This document shows, one piece after another, positions 44,201-53,004 of a DNA stretch of 64,000 nucleotides. The stretch comes from Ardenticatenaceae bacterium (GTDB taxonomy: Bacteria; Chloroflexota; Anaerolineae; Promineifilales; Promineifilaceae): NCBI GenBank assembly GCA_020634455.1, contig JACKBQ010000002.1, positions 2,046,001 through 2,110,000 of the forward strand, given 5' to 3'. The stretch's first letter is position 1. Every line of letters begins with the position of its first letter. The position numbers and the translations under genes were made by a program. The notes under the pieces were generated by a model. That model made no database searches, was not told the origin of the DNA, and was given only the letters and a program-made list of their open reading frames with translations.

Positions 44201-45940
44201 ATGAAAAGCACCCGTAAGTGGACTATTTTAACCGTCATGTTCCTCTTGCTGAGCCTGTTTATCGTCGCCTGTGGCGGCGGGGCAGCCACAGAAGAGGAAC
44301 CCGCTGCTGATGATTCGGCCGCAACCGAAGAAGAAGCAATGGATGAACCGGCAGCTGAAGAAGAAACAGCTGCTGAAGAAGAAATGGCCTTCGAGCCAAT
44401 GTCGGTAGCCGCGGCAAGCTGTGACTACGGTGGCAAGATCAGCTCCATCGAAGCTGTGGATGAGTACACGGTTGTTTTCAACCTGTGTAAACCAGACCCG
44501 GCGTTCCTGGCTAAAATTGCTTTCACCCCCTTTGGCATTCAGCCATCTGAATACATTGCCTCCACCGGCGGCACCGGCGACATCTTGGAAAAACCAATTG
44601 GCACCGGCCCATACATGGTTGACGAATGGGTTCGTGGCGATTCCATCATTTACAAGCGCTTTGATGGCTACTGGGGCGAACCGGCTATTGCTGAAACGGC
44701 CGTTCTCCGCTGGAGCACCGAAGGCGCAGCCCGTTTGCTGGAACTGCAAGCTGGCACCGCCGACTACATCACCAACGTTAGCCCCGATGACTTTGAAGCC
44801 GTCGAAGCAGACCCGAACCTGCAACTGCTGCCCAGCGCTAACCCCAACGTTCTGTACCTGGCTATGACCAACACCTTCGAGCCATTTGACAACCAGATGG
44901 TGCGTCAGGCAATCGCGATGGGTATTGACCGTCAACGCATCGTAGACAACTTCTACCCGGCAGGCTCCACCGTCGCTGATTACTTTACCCCCTGCTCCAT
45001 CCCCAACGGTTGTGCTGGCGATGTCTGGTACGATTTTGACCCAGAAGCTGCTCGCCAACTGCTGGCCGATGCTGGCTACCCGGATGGTTTTGAAACCTCT
45101 ATCTTCTACCGCGACGTGTTCCGTGGCTACCTGCCAGAACCCGGCCTGGTAGCTGTAGAATTCCAGACCCAACTGCGTGAGAACCTGGGCATCGAAGCTG
45201 AGGTAGTGGTTATGGAATCTGGCGCGTTTATTGATGAGTCTACAAACGGCCGTCTCGATGGTTTCTATCTCCTGGGTTGGGGCGCTGACTACCCGCACGT
45301 CACCAACTTCCTGGACTTCCACTTCAGCTCCGAAAATCCGCAGTTCGGTAATCCGTTCCCGGAAATCTACGAAAAACTGCTGGAAGCATCCACCATTGCT
45401 GATCTGGCAACGGCAGAGCCACTGTACGTAGAAGCCAACAATGCTATCCGCGAGCTGGTACCGATGGTGCCGATCGCTCACGGCGCTTCTGCTGATGCCG
45501 CACTGGCCAGCCTGGGCGGTGCCTACGTTCCGCCATTTGGTGCAACCAACTTTGCCTTGCTTGATCCCGGCAAAGACACTCTGGTATTTGTTCAGAACGC
45601 TGAACCCATCAGCCTCTACTGCACCGACGAAACCGATGGTGAATCATTACGACCGTGTCAGCAAGTTGTAGAAACCCTCTACGACTACAAGACCGACTCT
45701 GGTGATACCGTACCCGCCCTGGCGACCGATTGTAGCAGCAACGCAGACTCCACCGTATGGACCTGCACCCTGCGCGAAGGCGTTACCTTCCACGATGGCT
45801 CCCACTTCGATGCCAACGACGTCGTTGCTTCCTGGGCCGCTGGTATTGACGCATCTAACCCGTACCACGTCGGTAACACTGGTGCTTTCGAGTACTACTC
45901 TTACCTGTGGGACGGCTTGATGAATGCGCCAGAAGAATAA
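44201..45940 (+). CDS. Family-5 solute-binding lipoprotein, circularly permuted
   Basis: 579 residues from the ATG at 44201, with a perfect AAGGAGG site; the frame open from 44087 is not the gene start. Lipobox LFIVACGGG, acidic linker to about 70. Family blocks run B-C-D-E-A: VDEYTVVFNLCKPDPAFLAK (86), PIGTGPYMVDEWVRG (132), DNQMVRQAIAMGIDRQRIV (230), GFYLLGWGADYPHVTNFLDF (353), and only then the part that normally opens the protein: DTLVFVQNAEPISL (459) and CTLREGVTFHDGSHFDANDV (523), ending at 579. Nothing is missing, so this looks like a clean circular permutation, not a truncation. Ligand unknown; GH13 upstream suggests an oligosaccharide or peptide. Confidence 0.9.
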   Translation: MKSTRKWTILTVMFLLLSLFIVACGGGAATEEEPAADDSAATEEEAMDEPAAEEETAAEEEMAFEPMSVAAASCDYGGKISSIEAVDEYTVVFNLCKPDPAFLAKIAFTPFGIQPSEYIASTGGTGDILEKPIGTGPYMVDEWVRGDSIIYKRFDGYWGEPAIAETAVLRWSTEGAARLLELQAGTADYITNVSPDDFEAVEADPNLQLLPSANPNVLYLAMTNTFEPFDNQMVRQAIAMGIDRQRIVDNFYPAGSTVADYFTPCSIPNGCAGDVWYDFDPEAARQLLADAGYPDGFETSIFYRDVFRGYLPEPGLVAVEFQTQLRENLGIEAEVVVMESGAFIDESTNGRLDGFYLLGWGADYPHVTNFLDFHFSSENPQFGNPFPEIYEKLLEASTIADLATAEPLYVEANNAIRELVPMVPIAHGASADAALASLGGAYVPPFGATNFALLDPGKDTLVFVQNAEPISLYCTDETDGESLRPCQQVVETLYDYKTDSGDTVPALATDCSSNADSTVWTCTLREGVTFHDGSHFDANDVVASWAAGIDASNPYHVGNTGAFEYYSYLWDGLMNAPEE

Positions 45941-45955
45941 TCCTCACTATTTTGT

Positions 45956-45989
45956 CAGACTGAAGCAGTGGATTTACTGCTTCAGTCTG
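45956..45989 (+). promoter_or_regulatory. Hairpin after the second binding-protein gene
   Basis: CAGACTGAAGCAG pairs perfectly with CTGCTTCAGTCTG (13 bp, 8-nt loop), 16 bp past the stop, with no T run after it. Same position as the hairpin at 20526-20562, so likely message stabilisation. Confidence 0.72.
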
Positions 45990-46061
45990 GCTGGATGTTT
46001 AAATAGCGTCAAAACGTTAACAACATGATTGCAAAATCTAGCGTTATTTAATTCCAAAGAT

Positions 46062-46103
46062 GCGGGATGGCTTTTACAGCATTAATGTAACAAGCCATCC
46101 CGC
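46062..46103 (+). terminator. Terminator/attenuator before the DppB-type gene
   Basis: GCGGGATGGCTT pairs with AAGCCATCCCGC (12 bp, 18-nt loop), followed by CTTTTGTTTCCTTT. It lies between the binding protein and permease genes, so permease expression may depend on read-through. Confidence 0.75.
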
Positions 46104-46139
46104 CTTTTGTTTCCTTTAACCAATTTCAGGGAAAAGCTT

Positions 46140-47219
46140 ATGGTTCAATATGCTGTTCGCCGAATTCTTTTGGCAGTACCTGTACTGTTCATCATTTTAG
46201 TGGTGGTTTTTGGGTTGGCTCGCGCCATTCCTGGCGACCCGTGTAAATCAATTCTGGGAGAAAAAGCCAGCGCCGAAACGTGCGAGCGTTTTGCTCGCGA
46301 ACACGGCCTGGACAAGCCAATCTGGGTGCAGTTTGGTATCTACATGGGCAATGTTGCGCAAGGTGATCTAGGCAATTCAATCCGATTCGGCCGTCCCATT
46401 ACCCAAATTTTGGTAGAACGCCTACCGATGACTGACGAGTTGGGCATCTCAGCTATGATTTTGGCTTTGCTCATTGGCATACCGGCGGGCATTATTTCGG
46501 CCGTACGCCGCAACTCTATCGTTGACGTCGTTACAATGATTGGTGCCAATATTGGGGTTTCTATCCCCGTCTTTTTTCTGGGGCTTTTACTAATCTACTT
46601 TTTCGCCGTGATCCTCAAAGATACCGGCTTTGCCCTGCCGCCATCTGGCAGGTTATCCCCAGGCGTTTCGCCAGACCCATTTTATTTGTTGTGGGAGTGG
46701 CAAGCAGAGGAAGGCACAACTAAATATTTGTTCTATGAATTCATTTCCAATCACTATGTCTTAAATTCGCTTATCACTGGCGATTGGGAAGTTTTTTGGG
46801 ACGCACTCAAGCATTTAATCCTTCCAGCATTGGCCCTTAGCACCATTCCGATGTCTATCATTGCCCGCATGACCCGCTCCAGTATGTTAGAAACTTTAGG
46901 GCTAGATTACGTGCGTACAGCGAAAGCCAAAGGGTTGCCTAATCATATCGTTATTCTGAAACATGCGTTGCGCAATGCGCTGCTTCCTGTCGTAACGATT
47001 GCTGGTTTACAACTCGCTGGGATTTTAGGCGGTGCAGTTCTAACAGAAACCATATTTGCGTTGCCTGGGGTTGGCTTAAGCGTTTTTGAAGCGATTACAT
47101 CTCGCGATTTCCCAATCATTCAGGGATTTGTGGTCGTGATTGCTTTTATTTACGTCTTTCTCAATCTCGTGGTAGATATTTCGTATGCGTTTTTGGATCC
47201 CAGGATTCGCTTAGATTAA
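46140..47219 (+). CDS. Peptide-type ABC permease, DppB type
   Basis: 359 residues from the ATG at 46140 (AGGGAAAAGCTT before it). Opens with VQYAVRRILLAVPVLFIILV; the EAA loop is DYVRTAKAKGLPNHIVILKH; ends with AFLDPRIRLD. A loop of about 60 residues after span 3 (about 165-220, LPPSGRLSPGVSPDPFYLLW) is longer than usual. Pairs with the next gene. No ATPase genes follow; the DppD/DppF pair at 15.8-17.9 kb could serve both systems. Confidence 0.93.
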   Translation: MVQYAVRRILLAVPVLFIILVVVFGLARAIPGDPCKSILGEKASAETCERFAREHGLDKPIWVQFGIYMGNVAQGDLGNSIRFGRPITQILVERLPMTDELGISAMILALLIGIPAGIISAVRRNSIVDVVTMIGANIGVSIPVFFLGLLLIYFFAVILKDTGFALPPSGRLSPGVSPDPFYLLWEWQAEEGTTKYLFYEFISNHYVLNSLITGDWEVFWDALKHLILPALALSTIPMSIIARMTRSSMLETLGLDYVRTAKAKGLPNHIVILKHALRNALLPVVTIAGLQLAGILGGAVLTETIFALPGVGLSVFEAITSRDFPIIQGFVVVIAFIYVFLNLVVDISYAFLDPRIRLD

Positions 47220-47240
47220 CTCATAAAAATTAGGACGCTC

Positions 47241-48200
47241 ATGACTTCTGTTGCCCAAATTCCAGATGACAATATTGCTGATATTCGCGACTACCGCTCC
47301 AATAGTTTGTGGCGCTTAACGCTCCGGCGCATTTTTCGGCAAAGATCGGCCGTCGTTGGCTTATCCATCCTGGCGGTTTTGTTTGTCATGGCCATTTTTG
47401 CGCCATTTATTGCCCCCTACAGCCCAACGGAAGATTTTATTGGTGAGGAAGGTGTGCGACGGCGTGACCCACCGTGCATTCATTTGTTAGGCTGCCCAGA
47501 AGAGCAGCCACAATTTTTCTTGGGTCTAGATGGCAATGCCCGCGATGTTTTTAGCCGGATTTTGTACGGCACACGTGTGTCGCTGCGCATTGGCTTTACA
47601 GTAATCACCGTTGCGATCTTGAGTGGAACGATTCTGGGATCGATTGCGGGTTACGCAGGCGGCTGGCTAGACAATTTAATTATGCGCATTATGGATATTG
47701 TGCTGGCATTTCCGTTTTTCTTGTTGGCCATTGCGTTGGTTTTTGTGTTTGGCCCCAATCTCACTAATGCAATGATGGCCATCGCTATTGTGAGTATCCC
47801 ATCTTATGCGAGGGTTATTCGGGCTACTGTGCTTTCCGTGCGCGAAGCAGATTATGTGGAGGCTTCGCGGGCTTTGGGTGCTAATCATTGGCAGATATTG
47901 TTCGGCCGTATTTTGCCCAATGCGCTGCCCCCCTTGATTGTTTTGGGTACCTTGGGGATTGCCACGGCCATTTTGGATACGGCCGCTCTCTCATTCCTCG
48001 GTTTAGGTGCCCAACCCCCGACGCCAGAATGGGGCACCATGTTGGGATCGGAGCGGAACCAAATTTTTAGTGCACCTCATCTGGTTTTTGTACCGGGTGT
48101 TGCCATATCAATTACCGTTTTGGCGTTCAATTTGTTGGGTGATGGCCTCCGCGATGCGCTTGATCCGCGGCTGGTGAATGTTGGTGCTGATTCAAAATAG
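47241..48200 (+). CDS. Peptide-type ABC permease, DppC type
   Basis: 319 residues. N-terminal span near 40-60 (VVGLSILAVLFVMAIFAPFI), then an external segment with FFLGLDGNARDVFSRILYGT, and a C-terminal domain with EAA loop DYVEASRALGANHWQILFGR and DTAALSFLGLGAQPPTPEWG. Unlike the DppC at 17.9-19.3 kb it has only a modest extra segment (VRRRDPPCIHLLGCPEEQPQ) after the first span. Last gene of the operon, followed by a palindromic terminator. Confidence 0.93.
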   Translation: MTSVAQIPDDNIADIRDYRSNSLWRLTLRRIFRQRSAVVGLSILAVLFVMAIFAPFIAPYSPTEDFIGEEGVRRRDPPCIHLLGCPEEQPQFFLGLDGNARDVFSRILYGTRVSLRIGFTVITVAILSGTILGSIAGYAGGWLDNLIMRIMDIVLAFPFFLLAIALVFVFGPNLTNAMMAIAIVSIPSYARVIRATVLSVREADYVEASRALGANHWQILFGRILPNALPPLIVLGTLGIATAILDTAALSFLGLGAQPPTPEWGTMLGSERNQIFSAPHLVFVPGVAISITVLAFNLLGDGLRDALDPRLVNVGADSK

Positions 48201-48208
48201 AGGATAGA

Positions 48209-48236
48209 GGGGAGGGAAACGGCCGTTTCCCTCCCC
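48209..48236 (+). terminator. Terminator built on the ACGGCCGT palindrome
   Basis: A perfect 28-bp palindrome: GGGGAGGGAAACGG and its complement CCGTTTCCCTCCCC, centred on ACGGCCGT, 9 bp past the permease stop; CTACTTTTG follows. As RNA it forms a long GC-rich stem. Confidence 0.75.
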
Positions 48237-48323
48237 CTACTTTTGCCTCGCAGCTTATAAACTTTATAGTACCTTTTTCTGTTTTTCCCCCTAAAAACAC
48301 CTTCCAACATGACATAAATTTTG

Positions 48324-48360
48324 TTGACTTTACTTAATGTAAAGATATAATGATATCATT
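48324..48360 (+). promoter_or_regulatory. Sigma70-like promoter with near-leaderless start
   Basis: TTGACT (48324-48329), 16 bp, TATAAT (48346-48351), then 9 bases to the ATG at 48361. Transcription should start within about 0-4 bases of the ATG, and no ribosome site is present, so the message is probably leaderless. TTTAC-TTAAT-GTAAA lies between the two boxes and ATGATATCAT overlaps the start; either dyad could bind a repressor. Confidence 0.72.
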
Positions 48361-49647
48361 ATGTCTCCTTACCTCAGGATGGTGCAATGGTTGCCAGACT
48401 GGTTTCGCATCTGGATACAAACACAGGTCTTACCCAGTCTTGGCTTACAACCGCAAATGATTGTCACCAGCCTGTTCAGGGGCTTTCTGGATTCATTTCT
48501 GTTTGTGACGCTGGCAACAGGCCTTTTAGCGGGCGGTCGCTACTACCTGGAAGGGCAATATGCGTTACCCAGTCACATTCAGGACACCGTCATTAAATGG
48601 GCACCCATTGCTGATCATATTGCCAGAGAGGCAGACATTCCGCGCGAGGTCCCTTTAGTGCTGTGGTTCAAAGAAAACAGCATGAAAGCCGAAAATCCAG
48701 CAAGTTGTACCGGTATTATTGGCGCTTATGATTTGGTACGGTCGGGGCAACGGCCGTGTTTCACACCAGGGCCAATATCAGATTTAGAAGTCAGCGAACA
48801 ATTAGCGCTCGCGGCATCAGAATTCAAAATTCGCTGCCCAGAGATTACATACCTGACGCAAGACCCGGACACCATCAAGCGGTGTTACTTTGCTTATAAT
48901 GCCGGAACAGGCGCAGCATCCCGGCTAGACGCCAACGAGTCGGCTTACGTGATGAACAACTATAATGAAAACTACACCAACATGGTTTATTCAGATGTGG
49001 AGTTGGGCACAGTGACGGTAACTGCGCTGGGCGCATGGCCTACGCATTTGGCCTTTCAGAGCTTAATTGTGGGGCAAATGGATGTTGAAGAACGGCCGTT
49101 TTCCCTCTCCATTCTCAACATTAGCACCCAAATATACGATCTGGGCACGCAAGCCTGGCGTGAACTGTCAGGCACCTCATTTGATGAAGCAACCACCATG
49201 AAAGCCCTACCCAACCTCCCCCAACCCAATGACGACGCTTGCCTGGGAGAACCTCATGCATTCGGCCGTTTTAGTTTGCGCCCCAGATTAAACCCCGTCA
49301 CTGAAGACCCACTGCTAACCCAGCACATGCATGGCTGCGATTTGGGGCTGCCCGGCGTAGATATTTCCAACAACAACCTGTCGGCTGTTCTGCAAGCGCC
49401 CATGTCCGGCGAACTGACAACTTACACCGACCAATTTTTTAATACAACCATTCGCATTGAAAATGACGAATGGATCATCTGGCTACTGCATCCGCGTTCA
49501 TACTTTGTTGAGGAAGGTACCGTAACGCGCGGCCAGGCTGTGGGCATGATGGGAGCCATTGGCTATGCTAGCGGCCCCCATGTCCACTACACCATTTTTG
49601 ACAAAGTCAACGAAACCTTTGTCGATCCCTTAGAGTTTATCCCCTAA
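48361..49647 (+). CDS. Membrane-anchored lysozyme-like / degenerate M23 peptidase protein
   Basis: 428 residues. One membrane span (about 42-62), then a segment like a transglycosylase (LVLWFKENSMKAENPASCTG near 100, YFAYNAGTG near 180) and a C-terminal LytM/M23-like domain ending GPHVHYTIFD and DPLEFIP. The HxH of M23 is present (HVH near 406), but the first zinc motif, normally H-x-G-x-D, appears as LPGVDIS, so zinc binding looks incomplete. Together with a LysM protein downstream it suggests peptidoglycan binding or remodelling. Both domain calls are moderate. Confidence 0.68.
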   Translation: MSPYLRMVQWLPDWFRIWIQTQVLPSLGLQPQMIVTSLFRGFLDSFLFVTLATGLLAGGRYYLEGQYALPSHIQDTVIKWAPIADHIAREADIPREVPLVLWFKENSMKAENPASCTGIIGAYDLVRSGQRPCFTPGPISDLEVSEQLALAASEFKIRCPEITYLTQDPDTIKRCYFAYNAGTGAASRLDANESAYVMNNYNENYTNMVYSDVELGTVTVTALGAWPTHLAFQSLIVGQMDVEERPFSLSILNISTQIYDLGTQAWRELSGTSFDEATTMKALPNLPQPNDDACLGEPHAFGRFSLRPRLNPVTEDPLLTQHMHGCDLGLPGVDISNNNLSAVLQAPMSGELTTYTDQFFNTTIRIENDEWIIWLLHPRSYFVEEGTVTRGQAVGMMGAIGYASGPHVHYTIFDKVNETFVDPLEFIP

Positions 49648-49729
49648 ACGCACCGGGAAACTCACTTTTGTGGAGAAGGATGACAACCAACCTATCAATC
49701 TGGCAACCAAAGCAAACAAGGAGTAAACC

Positions 49730-50278
49730 ATGGATTTTCTAGAGCTTTTAAAATTTGCCCCCCTGATTTTGGGCTTTGCCTTTATTGCATTTTTGCTATT
49801 CCGCAAAGACCCATTTAGCTCTTTTAATCTGGGCAAACTAATCACCTACTTTATCGGGGTGCTCATCACCTTTTATGTCGTCGGCTGGTTTGTGGATTCG
49901 TATGTGTTTTCCTGGGCCAATGCGCGGCTGGAAAGTGCCGATACTTCAACGGAGTTCCAGGAGTTCAAGGACCGCAGCGAACAAATTCTGGATAACTCGC
50001 TTAATGACACTACTACGTCAACATCTGTACAGGCACAGCCAACGGCCGTTCAAGTGCAAACCGTCATCGTCACAGCCACACCAGTGCCTGGCTCCGGTAA
50101 TCCTGTAGCGCGCCCCGAATCTGGCCCTACCCAGTACACCGTCGTGGCTGGCGATACCTTGTTTGGTATTGCCCAACGGTATAGCACCTCAGTCAACGAT
50201 ATTATGGTCGTCAACGGACTCACGTCCCACACCATCATTCCTGGGCAAGTCCTAAACATTCCGGCACCATCACAATAA
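49730..50278 (+). CDS. Membrane protein with C-terminal LysM domain
   Basis: 182 residues. Two membrane spans (about 5-22 and 38-58), a Ser/Thr/Asp-rich linker and one LysM repeat at the C-terminus (YTVVAGDTLFGIAQRYSTSV, then MVVNGLTSHTIIPGQVLNIP). LysM binds N-acetylglucosamine-containing glycans, so the domain should face the wall. CAAGGAGT precedes the ATG. Second gene of the 48.4-51.1 kb set. Confidence 0.85.
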   Translation: MDFLELLKFAPLILGFAFIAFLLFRKDPFSSFNLGKLITYFIGVLITFYVVGWFVDSYVFSWANARLESADTSTEFQEFKDRSEQILDNSLNDTTTSTSVQAQPTAVQVQTVIVTATPVPGSGNPVARPESGPTQYTVVAGDTLFGIAQRYSTSVNDIMVVNGLTSHTIIPGQVLNIPAPSQ

Positions 50279-50294
50279 CCCACGGAATTTTTTG

Positions 50295-51071
50295 ATGACA
50301 AACAACCCGCGCAACGAAACCGGCACAGGGTTTTCTGGACTGCTTGGCAGTTACTGGCGGCGCTTACCGCAAAGTTTCCGTTGGAATATCGAAGATACTT
50401 TTCAACCGGCAGCGCTAGAAGAGCGCTTATTGCCCAATGAAGAGCCGCAGCTAGAAATTCGCATGGCCTGGTACCGTGACATCATCGGTCTGATAGTGAT
50501 CGAGCGCTTCAATTTTGTTTTAGGGTTTACATTGTTACTGGTTGCAGGATTGTTGCTTTACGCCCTTATAGCCGGAGTCTTCGCCTGGTATTGGGCTTTT
50601 GTTCCCTTTGCCGCGTTGTTGGCTATGATCGTCTATGCACTCTTAGAGCGAATTGAATACAACCAATGGCGGCTGTTAAAAACCAATGCTCGGCTCATTA
50701 TCTCCATCCCTCAGCCGGGATCCCTTTTTTTGGTGGATAACATCGAACTCAAGGGATTGCCACAAGTTGTGGATACAAACTGGTCGAAAAACCCGGTTTG
50801 GCGTGTGTTCCAATTTTTTACTGGCGCACGCGATTTGTACCTGAGCCTGGCGGCTTACCGCTTTGTGGAAGGCACCGCCCGCGTAGGCGATGCGCTAATT
50901 ATTCCCGATGTGATGCCAGACCAGGTGTATGCACTCAAGCGCATCATCTTCCCCGTGCCGGGTGGCGGCCCGCAAAAAGCTACCATTACTGGCGTAGTGG
51001 ACGTTAAATTCCCAGAGCCGCAAAAGGTCATCCAGGTTCCTGAACCTGATCCGCCAGAAGATTCAGCGTAA
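50295..51071 (+). CDS. Two-span membrane protein, possible bacterial PH-like domain
   Basis: 258 residues from the ATG at 50295. Two membrane spans (about 75-125) followed by WRLLKTNARLIISIPQPGSL and LVDNIELKGLPQVV, which resemble the start of bacterial PH-like (YdbS/YdbT-type) domains. No enzyme motif. It lies 16 bp after the LysM gene and before a terminator. Specific role unknown; co-location suggests an envelope function. Confidence 0.65.
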   Translation: MTNNPRNETGTGFSGLLGSYWRRLPQSFRWNIEDTFQPAALEERLLPNEEPQLEIRMAWYRDIIGLIVIERFNFVLGFTLLLVAGLLLYALIAGVFAWYWAFVPFAALLAMIVYALLERIEYNQWRLLKTNARLIISIPQPGSLFLVDNIELKGLPQVVDTNWSKNPVWRVFQFFTGARDLYLSLAAYRFVEGTARVGDALIIPDVMPDQVYALKRIIFPVPGGGPQKATITGVVDVKFPEPQKVIQVPEPDPPEDSA

Positions 51072-51094
51072 TTTTTCTTAGCAATCTTGAATTT

Positions 51095-51127
51095 AAAAGG
51101 ACGGCCGTTTCCCTGCCGTCCTTTTTA
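51095..51127. terminator. Bidirectional terminator containing ACGGCCGT
   Basis: AAAAGGACGGC pairs with GCCGTCCTTTT (11 bp, 9-nt loop), followed by T on the plus strand and preceded by A. The left arm and loop contain GACGGCCGTTT. It separates convergent operons. Confidence 0.88.
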
Positions 51128-52315
51128 GTTTTCCATCGAAACCACAGGGAAATTTAACGTAAAAATGGTTGCCTGCTGGGGAACGCTGCTTACCGAAATT
51201 TGCCCCCCATGCGCCACCACCATCTGCTTGACAATTGCCAACCCCAGACCGCCCCCAGCCCCACCGCTGTGTGTCCGCGCCCGATCCCCCCGCCAAAACC
51301 GCTCAAACACAAACGGCAAATCTTCCTCGGAGATACCTTCGCCCGTGTCGGTGACCTGGATTTGCACATTTTCATCAACCAGCTTGGCGCTGAGAGTGAT
51401 ACGGCCGTTCCCCGGTGTATGCCTGAGCGCGTTTACCACCAGATTGCTGAGTACCTGGTCCAGCCGCCCCGCGTCGCCTTGAATGTGCGTATTGGGCGGC
51501 AAAACGGCCGTTTCCACCCCAAGTTCTACTCCCTGCGCCACTGCCTGGACGGAAAAGCTAGTGGCCACATCAGCCAGCAAATCGGCCACGTCCACCGGCT
51601 CCATTTTTAGCGGCAATTGTCCGGCGTCAGCCAGGGAGAGCGTGTGCAAATCCTCGACCAATCGCGCCAGCAGCCGCGTCTCGTCCAGCGTCGCCTCGAT
51701 GTGCTCCGGCGTCGGTTCGTAGACGCCATCCAGCACACCTTCCAGGTTGCCCTGGATGATGTGCAGCGGCGTGCGCAGCTCATGCGCCACGTCGGCGGTG
51801 AGGTTGCGCCGCTGTTGGTCGGCCCGCTCCAGCTCGGCGGTCATGTTGTTGAAGGAGTGGGCCAGCCGGGTGAACTCGTTGCGCCGGGGAAACTCCGGCA
51901 CGCGCACGCTGAGGTCGCCTTCGGCCACGGCGTCGGCGGCGTTCATGATCGCGGCCAGGGGATTGGCCACGCGCCGAAAGGTGCGCACCGCCAGCACCAC
52001 GGCCAGCAGTGGCAGCGCTAATGCCAGCCCGCAGCCACTCACCCAGACAAGAACGGCCGTATCCGGCGTTCCGCCAAGGCGACGTGTCAGCAGCAGGGCA
52101 AAAATTGTCATGCCGCCAGCCACCAGCAGCACAATCAGGCCTAAAATGGCTAAAAAGCCCAAAAACATGCGGCGCTGCCGTGGCGACCGCCTTGGGCCAC
52201 GCGAATGGGGCGGCCGAGGCCAAGGCGCATCCCCCCTTTGATGTGGGCCACCGCGATAATTGCGCCAGTTTCTGTCGCGCCAATTTTTGTCGCGCCACTT
52301 CTCGTCGGGCTTCAC
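51125..52315 (-). CDS. Sensor histidine kinase (BaeS-like)
   Basis: 396 residues. A basic N-terminus with a tandem W-R-D/N-K/R-N unit (EKWRDKNWRDRNWRNY) precedes two spans (about 50-72, 85-108) with almost no loop between, so there is little external sensor. HAMP follows (VANPLAAIMNAADAVAEGDL), then HisKA with the phospho-acceptor His in DVAHELRTPL and HATPase (NALRHTPGNG, DTGEGISEEDLPFVFERFW, GLGLAIV). It overlaps the response regulator by 4 bp. The signal is probably membrane-derived (inference). Confidence 0.94.
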   Translation of the reverse strand: MKPDEKWRDKNWRDRNWRNYRGGPHQRGDAPWPRPPHSRGPRRSPRQRRMFLGFLAILGLIVLLVAGGMTIFALLLTRRLGGTPDTAVLVWVSGCGLALALPLLAVVLAVRTFRRVANPLAAIMNAADAVAEGDLSVRVPEFPRRNEFTRLAHSFNNMTAELERADQQRRNLTADVAHELRTPLHIIQGNLEGVLDGVYEPTPEHIEATLDETRLLARLVEDLHTLSLADAGQLPLKMEPVDVADLLADVATSFSVQAVAQGVELGVETAVLPPNTHIQGDAGRLDQVLSNLVVNALRHTPGNGRITLSAKLVDENVQIQVTDTGEGISEEDLPFVFERFWRGDRARTHSGGAGGGLGLAIVKQMVVAHGGQISVSSVPQQATIFTLNFPVVSMEN

Positions 52316-53004
52316 ACAGACACCTCGTCGTTAAATTTGTAGCCGATGCCGTACACGGTCAGGATGTAAATTGGGTTCGACGGGTCTGGCTCCAGCTTGC
52401 GCCGCAGGTTTTTTACGTGGGCATCTATGCTTCGCTCGTAGCTGTCTTGCGAGAAGCCGTGCAGCCGATCCAGCAGCTGCTCACGGCTCAACGTTTGCCC
52501 GGCATGTTGGGCCAGAATCGCCAGCAGGTTGAACTCAATGCGCGTCAATTGGAGCGTTTCCCCGGCACGGCTGACGCGATGGCCGTTCAAATCAATTTCG
52601 ATGTCGCCCACCTGGACAAATTCGGCGGGCACCAGCCCGCCCCGCACCCGGCGCAGCACGGCACGGACGCGAGCCACCAGCTCGCGCGGCGAAAATGGCT
52701 TGGTGATGTAATCATCTGCGCCCAACTCCAGGCCAATCAGCCGATCGGTCTCGTCAATGCGGGCGGTGAGCATGATGATGGGCACGTCCGATTCGCGGCG
52801 CAGCGTGCGGCAGACGTCCAACCCGTCCAGCTCTGGCAGGTTCAAATCCAGCACCACCATGTCTGGTTTTTCACTGCGGGCAATGGTGAGGGCGGAACGG
52901 CCGTCGCCAGCCGTCAGCACCACATAGCCGCTGCGCTCCAAATAATCACGCGCCAGCTTCACAATTTTCGGTTCGTCATCAACTACCAGAATGCGTTCGT
53001 TCAT
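52312..53004 (-). CDS. OmpR/PhoB-family response regulator (BaeR-like)
   Basis: 230 residues. Receiver domain: ILVVDDEPKIV, phospho-acceptor Asp in DMVVLDLNLPELDG, and the switch Lys in DYITKPFSPRELV. The C-terminal winged helix has LTRIEFNLLAILAQHAGQTL, SYERSIDAHVKNLRRKLEPD and ILTVYGIGYKF. Partner of the kinase gene that overlaps it; the target genes are unknown. The gene starts at 53004, 167 bp from the divergent lipoprotein hydrolase. Confidence 0.96.
   Translation of the reverse strand: MNERILVVDDEPKIVKLARDYLERSGYVVLTAGDGRSALTIARSEKPDMVVLDLNLPELDGLDVCRTLRRESDVPIIMLTARIDETDRLIGLELGADDYITKPFSPRELVARVRAVLRRVRGGLVPAEFVQVGDIEIDLNGHRVSRAGETLQLTRIEFNLLAILAQHAGQTLSREQLLDRLHGFSQDSYERSIDAHVKNLRRKLEPDPSNPIYILTVYGIGYKFNDEVSV

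Noticed and set aside
44228..45481. 417-codon open frame on the minus strand
   Set aside because: Antisense to the second binding protein, low-complexity, no start signal; a shadow.
51125..53004. Two-component system as part of the preceding LysM operon
   Set aside because: The genes are convergent and separated by a bidirectional terminator.
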